Assembly (NCBI GenBank): GCA_045601345.1
Contig: JAZRZL010000014.1
Span: 1-18,150 of the forward strand
Direction of reading: 5' to 3'
DNA from: SVMC01 sp045601345
GTDB taxonomy: Bacteria > Bacillota > Clostridia > Oscillospirales > Oscillospiraceae
DNA: 18,150 bases
Both the position numbers and the translations under genes were made by a program. Below the pieces are notes generated by a model. That model did not search any database. It saw nothing but the letters and a program-made list of their open reading frames with translations, and had not been told where the DNA came from. Below, one piece after another: positions 14,325 through 18,150 of the stretch; positions within the stretch are counted from its first letter, which is position 1, and each line of letters begins with the position of its first letter.

Positions 14325-15437
14325 CTATAAGGGATCATAGCGGCATTCAATATATTTTCTTGCCCAATCCTCATCGTAGAATGAGGAAGAATTTTTCATT
14401 GGGCAGTCAGCCCAGAGATCATAGGCGAGGATTTCCAAAATGTCTCGAAGCTCTAGAGAATCAAGATAAAATTCCGGAATTTGTTCCGCACCAAGCAGTG
14501 CGCCGAGAAGACAACCGGTGATGGAGGCAGTGGAATCGGAATCACCATCGTGATTAGCGGCAGCAATGATGCCAGAACCGAAGTTCTCCCGATGGCGGAG
14601 CGCACAAAACAAGCCAATGGCCAGCGCCTCATCTGCCTGCCAGCCCTCACCGAGCATACGGATACCGTCCAAATCGCTCATATTGCTGCCGTAAAGACGC
14701 AGAACACGGTGTAGCAAAAGGTTCAGCGGCTGTGCGTATACATCCCCAAATAGGTCGCTCATTGCCTCGCAGGTTTCCCGAATCAATTCCGGTAGATCAT
14801 CGGCGGTTACAGCATCATAGACAATCCTGCTGAGGATATGCACATAGGCGGCAGTAGGCAGCCAGCCCGTCACATGACCATGGGTAATAGCAGCGGCCTC
14901 CGCGCCGAGCAAATCCACCTTTTGCTGTCCAATCACATTAGGGTCAAAGAACAAGCCAATAGGTGCGGAGCGGGTAAGTCCTGCACAGCCCTTGGCCTGA
15001 TTCGTGGGCTTATCCAGCGTACCGATCTGGCGGGTTTCGAGTGTACTCATGGTGGTGGCATCGGGGGCGCGGCGATGATGCATTTCAGGGACATGATAAA
15101 TCCAGCAATAGGCACGGTGGCGCTGATCCGCCTGTAGGCGATGCTGGGTTTTGAGCCAGTCAAGATATGCCACGGTCAAATAGCCTGGATAGGGTCCCTG
15201 CTCACCGCGCATACACCGGCGGGTTTTTCCAAGCAGCAGAGCATTGGCAGTAAACATGGTCAGCTGGGTATCATCGGAGATGATGGCAATGTCACTGGTC
15301 ATATCGTAGCCGAGAATGCCTCTGCTCCCATAGCGCTCCTCAATTTGGGTACGACTGAGAAATTCTACACTAAACCCCAGCGCATCTCCTGCCGCACCAC
15401 CCAGCATGGCACCGCGTATTTTAGATAAGCTTCGCAT
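14325..15437 (-). CDS. ADP-ribosylglycohydrolase (DraG/ARH family)
   Basis: The protein is 370 aa from the ATG at 15437, with AGGAGG 7 nt upstream; longer in-frame starts have no such site. It should remove ADP-ribose from a protein or small-molecule acceptor using two metal ions. Visible motifs are GAMLGGAAGDALG (9-21), SDDTQLTMFTANALL (54-68), GCAGLTRSAPIGL in the middle, GHVTGWLPTAAY, and NHDGDSDSTASITG (295-308), which carry the metal-binding aspartates. The all-helical family is usually 300-400 aa, so this is full length. No ADP-ribosyltransferase (DraT or toxin) is encoded nearby, so the substrate cannot be read from context. It is monocistronic, between the repeat relic and repeat copy 2. 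Confidence 0.93.
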   Translation of the reverse strand: MRSLSKIRGAMLGGAAGDALGFSVEFLSRTQIEERYGSRGILGYDMTSDIAIISDDTQLTMFTANALLLGKTRRCMRGEQGPYPGYLTVAYLDWLKTQHRLQADQRHRAYCWIYHVPEMHHRRAPDATTMSTLETRQIGTLDKPTNQAKGCAGLTRSAPIGLFFDPNVIGQQKVDLLGAEAAAITHGHVTGWLPTAAYVHILSRIVYDAVTADDLPELIRETCEAMSDLFGDVYAQPLNLLLHRVLRLYGSNMSDLDGIRMLGEGWQADEALAIGLFCALRHRENFGSGIIAAANHDGDSDSTASITGCLLGALLGAEQIPEFYLDSLELRDILEILAYDLWADCPMKNSSSFYDEDWARKYIECRYDPL

Positions 15438-15509
15438 ACCATCGCCTCCTTCCTTTATTATTATAAACCTCAGCGTCAAAAAAGCAACCCCTATCCGCTG
15501 TAATGTTAT

Positions 15510-15675
15510 AAAGGACACCTCTAATTATTCTTCGCGGGCGAATCTGCGGGTCTTATTCCCGTGAGATTTAATAAAAATCTTGAAAATACGTCAAGTATTC
15601 CCTGCGATTTTTATTGAATCTGATAGAAAAGTCCCTCGCGTCTTACCTCACGCAAAATAAATAGAGCTGCCCTAA
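15510..15675 (-). repeat. About 165-bp structured repeat, copy 2
   Basis: Read on the minus strand, it aligns along its whole length to 11109-11269. The core hairpin is preserved with changes on both sides: AATAAAAATC pairs with GATTTTTATT, where copy 1 has ACAAAAA/TTTTTGT. The inner stem GGGAATAC/GTATTTTC keeps pairing through G.U wobbles. An AGATT/AATCT extension is also present. It lies 73 bp upstream of the ADP-ribosylglycohydrolase start. Confidence 0.75.
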
Positions 15676-15796
15676 GGTTAAGCGGAAGCTTTATCATTAT
15701 GGGTTGATAATTGTAGTATTTTTTGTGTTTAAGCTTCACGCATTTCCATTAAAAATTAACAACCGAAATACTCTTTTGATTTTCTGAAAAAAACTG

Positions 15797-15824
15797 TTGA
15801 CAATTCCGTTTTTTTTGGTATAAT
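15797..15824 (+). promoter_or_regulatory. Promoter of tRNA-Thr
   Basis: TTGACA (15797-15802), 16-bp spacer with a T tract, TATAAT (15819-15824). The tRNA begins 18 nt later. Confidence 0.9.
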
Positions 15825-15842
15825 ATAAAAGCTGTCTGAAAT

Positions 15843-15918
<76 letters not shown>

Positions 15919-15950
15919 AACGGGATCGCCAAGCGGTGATCCCGTTCTTA
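15919..15950 (+). terminator. Terminator after tRNA-Thr
   Basis: AACGGGATCgCC pairs with GGtGATCCCGTT over an AAGC loop, followed by CTTATTAT. The T tract is weak, so some read-through into the downstream nitroreductase gene is possible. Confidence 0.65.
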
Positions 15951-15972
15951 TTATATTCAGGATGACGTTACT

Positions 15973-16725
15973 ATGGATGCTTCGCTTTATCCCATGATCT
16001 TTAAGCGCAAATCCTTTCACACCTTCCGCAGTATAGACAGACCTTTAAGCAACGAGGAGCTTTCTGCACTTAGGGAAGCCTTTGCAGGTTTTGCGCCGCT
16101 CCATCCCGATATTCGCGTCGGACTGCGCATTGTTTCTACGGAAGAAAAGCCCTTTAAGCGTGATGCGGAATATTGTGTCCTGCTTTATAGTGAGAAGAAA
16201 GAGGGATGGCTTCAGAATCTGGGCTATCTGGGACAACAGCTCGATCTCTGGCTAGCAGCACAGGATATCGGCTGCGTGTGGTACGGATTTGGCAAGGCCG
16301 ATCATGCCCAATGGGATGGTTTGGATTTCGGCATCATGCTTGCCATTGCCAAAGCAACGCCCGACAGCTTCCGCAAGGATATGTTCAAAGCCAAGCGCAA
16401 GCCGATGAACGAACTTCGAAACGGTGAGGATTTTGATGAAATTTTGAAGATTGTACGCTTCGCACCCAGCGCCTGTAACAGTCAGCCATGGTTTGTGGAA
16501 TGTCATAACAGTACACTGGATATTTTCCGTGAGAAAACACCAAAGCACCATGGAATTTTTCCCGTTGCCTCACTGCGGTATTTCAATCAGATTGATCTGG
16601 GCATTTTCCTATGCATTTTGGAGTTATGCCTACAAAATGCAGGTATTCCCTTCCGGCGCATCCTCCTCCCTGAATTGGAAGAAGGCGGACTGCTACAAAA
16701 CGCCCACTATGAAATCATGAAATAG
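15973..16725 (+). CDS. Nitroreductase-family protein (TM1586-like)
   Basis: The protein is 250 aa. An N-terminal half starts with FKRKSFHTFRSI (10-21), the place where nitroreductases have RRSxRxF to bind FMN. A second half carries RFAPSACNSQPWFVE (162-176), also an FMN-site signature, then GIFPVASLRYFNQIDLGI (194-211). Two related halves in one chain is the layout of the TM1586 nitroreductase subgroup. The enzyme would be a flavin-dependent NAD(P)H oxidoreductase of unknown physiological substrate. The ribosome site is weak (AGGATGACG). MIFKRKS at 15994 is an alternative start, but it also lacks a strong site. It lies 54 nt after tRNA-Thr and ends at a shared convergent terminator. Confidence 0.87.
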   Translation: MDASLYPMIFKRKSFHTFRSIDRPLSNEELSALREAFAGFAPLHPDIRVGLRIVSTEEKPFKRDAEYCVLLYSEKKEGWLQNLGYLGQQLDLWLAAQDIGCVWYGFGKADHAQWDGLDFGIMLAIAKATPDSFRKDMFKAKRKPMNELRNGEDFDEILKIVRFAPSACNSQPWFVECHNSTLDIFREKTPKHHGIFPVASLRYFNQIDLGIFLCILELCLQNAGIPFRRILLPELEEGGLLQNAHYEIMK

Positions 16726-16728
16726 TCG

Positions 16729-16766
16729 AAAAGAGATCACCACAAATTAGAAAGGTGATCTCTTTT
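16729..16766. terminator. Bidirectional terminator between nitroreductase gene and deoC
   Basis: AAAGAGATCACC pairs perfectly with GGTGATCTCTTT, with T runs in both directions, between converging genes. Confidence 0.9.
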
Positions 16767-16770
16767 TCTC

Positions 16771-17439
16771 TTAATCCTTTGCCTGTTCAATAATGGCAAT
16801 GCTTGCAGAGGTACCAAGGCGAGAGGCACCGGCCTCAATCATAGCAATAGCATCCTCATAGGTACGCACACCGCCAGCAGCTTTCACACCAATCTCAAGC
16901 CCTACCGTTCTACGCATCAGAGCCACATCGGAAGGCGTAGCACCCGCAGTGGAGAAGCCGGTAGAAGTCTTTACAAAATCTGCACCTGCACGAACCGCAG
17001 CAAGGCAAGCGTTGACTTTTTCCTCATCGGTCAAAAGGCAAGTTTCAATAATGACCTTCAGTTTCGCTTTTCCGGCAATGGAGGCCACAACATAAGCAAT
17101 ATCAGCCTCCACATCGTCCCAGAGGCCATCCTTGGCAGCTCCAATGTTGATAACCATGTCAATCTCTTTCGCGCCACCCCGTACAGCTTCGGCGGCCTCA
17201 AAGCCTTTGACCTCTGTGGTACACGCGCCGAGTGGAAAACCGATTACACAGCAAGGGGCGATATCCGTTCCTGCAAGCTCCTGTGCCACCAACGCAATAT
17301 GACACGGATTGACGCACACACTGGCAAAACCATACGCCTTTGCCTCAGCACAAAGCGCAATGATCTGTGCGCAGGTAGCCTGAGGTTTTAAAAGGCTATG
17401 ATCCATAAATTTTGCAAGAATTTTTTTTGTGAACTCCAT
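16771..17439 (-). CDS. deoC: Deoxyribose-phosphate aldolase
   Basis: The protein is 222 aa, the usual length for the class I enzyme that cleaves deoxyribose 5-phosphate to acetaldehyde and glyceraldehyde 3-phosphate in deoxynucleoside catabolism. GGAGG lies 8 nt before the ATG. Motifs are MDHSLLKP (12-19), KEIDMVINIG (91-100, with the catalytic Asp94), KVIIETCLL (128-136), ADFVKTSTGF (153-162, with Schiff-base Lys157) and GVKAAGGVRT (184-193, with Lys186). All catalytic residues are present. It stands alone here, without deoA, deoB, pupG or a DeoR-type regulator. The next gene upstream is a tRNA with its own terminator, and I see no clear promoter in the roughly 50 nt between. Confidence 0.97.
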   Translation of the reverse strand: MEFTKKILAKFMDHSLLKPQATCAQIIALCAEAKAYGFASVCVNPCHIALVAQELAGTDIAPCCVIGFPLGACTTEVKGFEAAEAVRGGAKEIDMVINIGAAKDGLWDDVEADIAYVVASIAGKAKLKVIIETCLLTDEEKVNACLAAVRAGADFVKTSTGFSTAGATPSDVALMRRTVGLEIGVKAAGGVRTYEDAIAMIEAGASRLGTSASIAIIEQAKD

Positions 17440-17487
17440 GGGGCAACCTCCGAATTTTTAAGTCAATTATTAGGTCGAAAAAAACAG

Positions 17488-17531
17488 GCAAAAAAACCTT
17501 GAAACTTGCGAAAAAACGCTTGTTTCAAGGC
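17488..17531 (-). terminator. Terminator of the rRNA operon
   Basis: On the minus strand, CCTTGAAACAAGCG and CGCAAGTTTCAAGG form a long stem with a 2-nt internal mismatch and a T6 loop, followed by T7. It lies directly after tRNA-Asn. Confidence 0.9.
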
Positions 17532-17538
17532 TTTTTTA

Positions 17539-17614
17539 TGGCTCCCCCTGTTGGACTCGAACCAACGACCCTCTGATTAACAGTCAGATGCTCTACCGAC
17601 TGAGCTAAGGAGGA
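17539..17614 (-). tRNA. tRNA-Asn (GUU anticodon)
   Basis: 76 nt with encoded CCA: acceptor TCCTCCT/AGGGGGA, anticodon loop CTGTTAA, T arm GTTGG/CCAAC. It is the last gene of the rRNA operon. Confidence 0.97.
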
Positions 17615-17621
17615 ATATATA

Positions 17622-17738
17622 TGTTGGCGTTACCTATCTTCCCAGTAAGTCACCCTACAAGTATTGTCGGCGAAAGTGTGCTTAACTTCTGTGTTCGGGA
17701 TGGGAACAGGTGGACCCACACTCCAATCAACACCAACT
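17622..17738 (-). rRNA. rrf: 5S ribosomal RNA
   Basis: The minus strand reads GTTGGTG at the 5' end pairing with CGCCAAC at the 3' end, and contains the universal CCCATCCCGAACACAGAAGT segment. The ends are approximate, to within a few bases. Confidence 0.95.
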
Positions 17739-17801
17739 ATATATTATCCTAACGACCCTGACATTATACCACAAAATCTCAAATTGTCAAGAGAAATTTT
17801 C

Positions 17802-17876
17802 TGGTGACCCGTACGGGATTCGAACCCATGTTAACGGCGTGAGAGGCCGCTGTCTTAACCACTTGACCAACGGGCC
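17802..17876 (-). tRNA. tRNA-Glu (CUC anticodon)
   Basis: 75 nt with encoded CCA: acceptor GGCCCGT/ACGGGTC, anticodon stem GCGGC/GCCGT with loop CTCTCAC, T arm TGGG/CCCG. It lies between 5S and tRNA-Lys. Confidence 0.95.
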
Positions 17877-17919
17877 ATTATCAGGAGATTATATATAAAA
17901 GCCTCTCGGCTAATATATC

Positions 17920-17995
17920 TGGTCCGCCTTCAGGGACTCGAACCCGGGACCCACTGATTAAGAGTCAGTTGCTCTACCAGCTGAGCTAAAGGCGG
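17920..17995 (-). tRNA. tRNA-Lys (CUU anticodon)
   Basis: 76 nt with encoded CCA: acceptor CCGCCTT/AAGGCGG, anticodon loop CTCTTAA. The T stem CCGGG/CCCTG has a C.U mismatch at pair 50-64. Confidence 0.95.
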
Positions 17996-18071
17996 ATAAG
18001 AGAGATACACCCTCAAAACTGAACACTGCTTCATTTTTGCAAATCAAAGGCTGAGTCTGCGCTGTTTTTGT

Positions 18072-18150
18072 AGGTCAAGCCCTCGGCTTATTAGTATCAG
18101 TCAGCTACATACATTACTGTACTTACACCCCTGACCTATCAACGACATAG
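18072..18150 (-). rRNA. rrl: 23S ribosomal RNA, 3' end (partial)
   Basis: The minus strand reads GATACTAATAAGCCGAGGGC then TTGACC, the conserved 3' end of 23S rRNA. The 3' terminus is approximate. The rest of the gene lies to the right of the window. Confidence 0.92.

Noticed and set aside
17710..17898. Plus-strand small protein with GIRTHVNGVRGRCLNHL
   Set aside because: It is a translation of the complement of tRNA-Glu, not a gene.

Overview
The window looks like a chromosomal segment of a gut-type Firmicute, probably class Clostridia (Oscillospiraceae/Ruminococcaceae-like). The reasons are strong AGGAGG ribosome binding sites, TTGACA/TATAAT promoters, a Clostridia-style secreted CotH protein with bacterial-repeat and CxxC modules, a BlaI/M56 pair, and short intergenic repeats of the type I associate with Faecalibacterium and relatives. 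The taxonomic placement is inference.

Layout. (1) 1-7027, minus strand: one very large secreted protein gene. It has a signal peptide, a CotH-type kinase domain, three concanavalin/lectin-like domains, and alternating bacterial-repeat and Cys-rich modules. The gene runs off the left edge inside a 480-bp tandem array, so at least 2,342 codons are present and the C-terminus is missing. Long open frames on the plus strand here are shadows of this gene. (2) 7334-7804: a small, possibly flavodoxin-like orphan. It is followed by a 440-bp nested inverted-repeat (MITE-like) element. (3) 8315-10409, plus strand: a lipoprotein, a three-TM protein with a PH-like tail, and a GMP synthase lacking the glutaminase domain, ended by two hairpin terminators. 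(4) 10563-11100, minus strand: a TfoX-N protein behind the promoter and remains of an XRE regulator gene. (5) 11329-13499, plus strand: a BlaI-type repressor coupled to an M56 (BlaR1/MecR1-like) membrane protease. The promoter carries two identical GTTTA-N6-TAAAC dyads. (6) 13756-13960, minus strand: a tRNA(CAU)-tRNA-Trp transcription unit with its own promoter and terminator. (7) 13991-15437, minus strand: a gutted small gene, a fragment of the MITE-like repeat, and an ADP-ribosylglycohydrolase. (8) 15797-16725, plus strand: tRNA-Thr and a nitroreductase-family protein. (9) 16771-17439, minus strand: deoC. (10) 17488-18150, minus strand: the 3' end of an rRNA operon in the order 23S - tRNA-Lys - tRNA-Glu - 5S - tRNA-Asn - terminator.

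A second repeat family, about 160 bp, occurs twice in opposite orientation (11109-11269 and 15510-15675). Its copies keep a hairpin through compensatory changes, which makes it the best candidate here for an undescribed element or RNA. The other notable item is the giant CotH-repeat surface protein. Most of the rest is ordinary housekeeping sequence interrupted by remains of mobile DNA. I see no CRISPR array, phage module, transposase gene or complete defence system.
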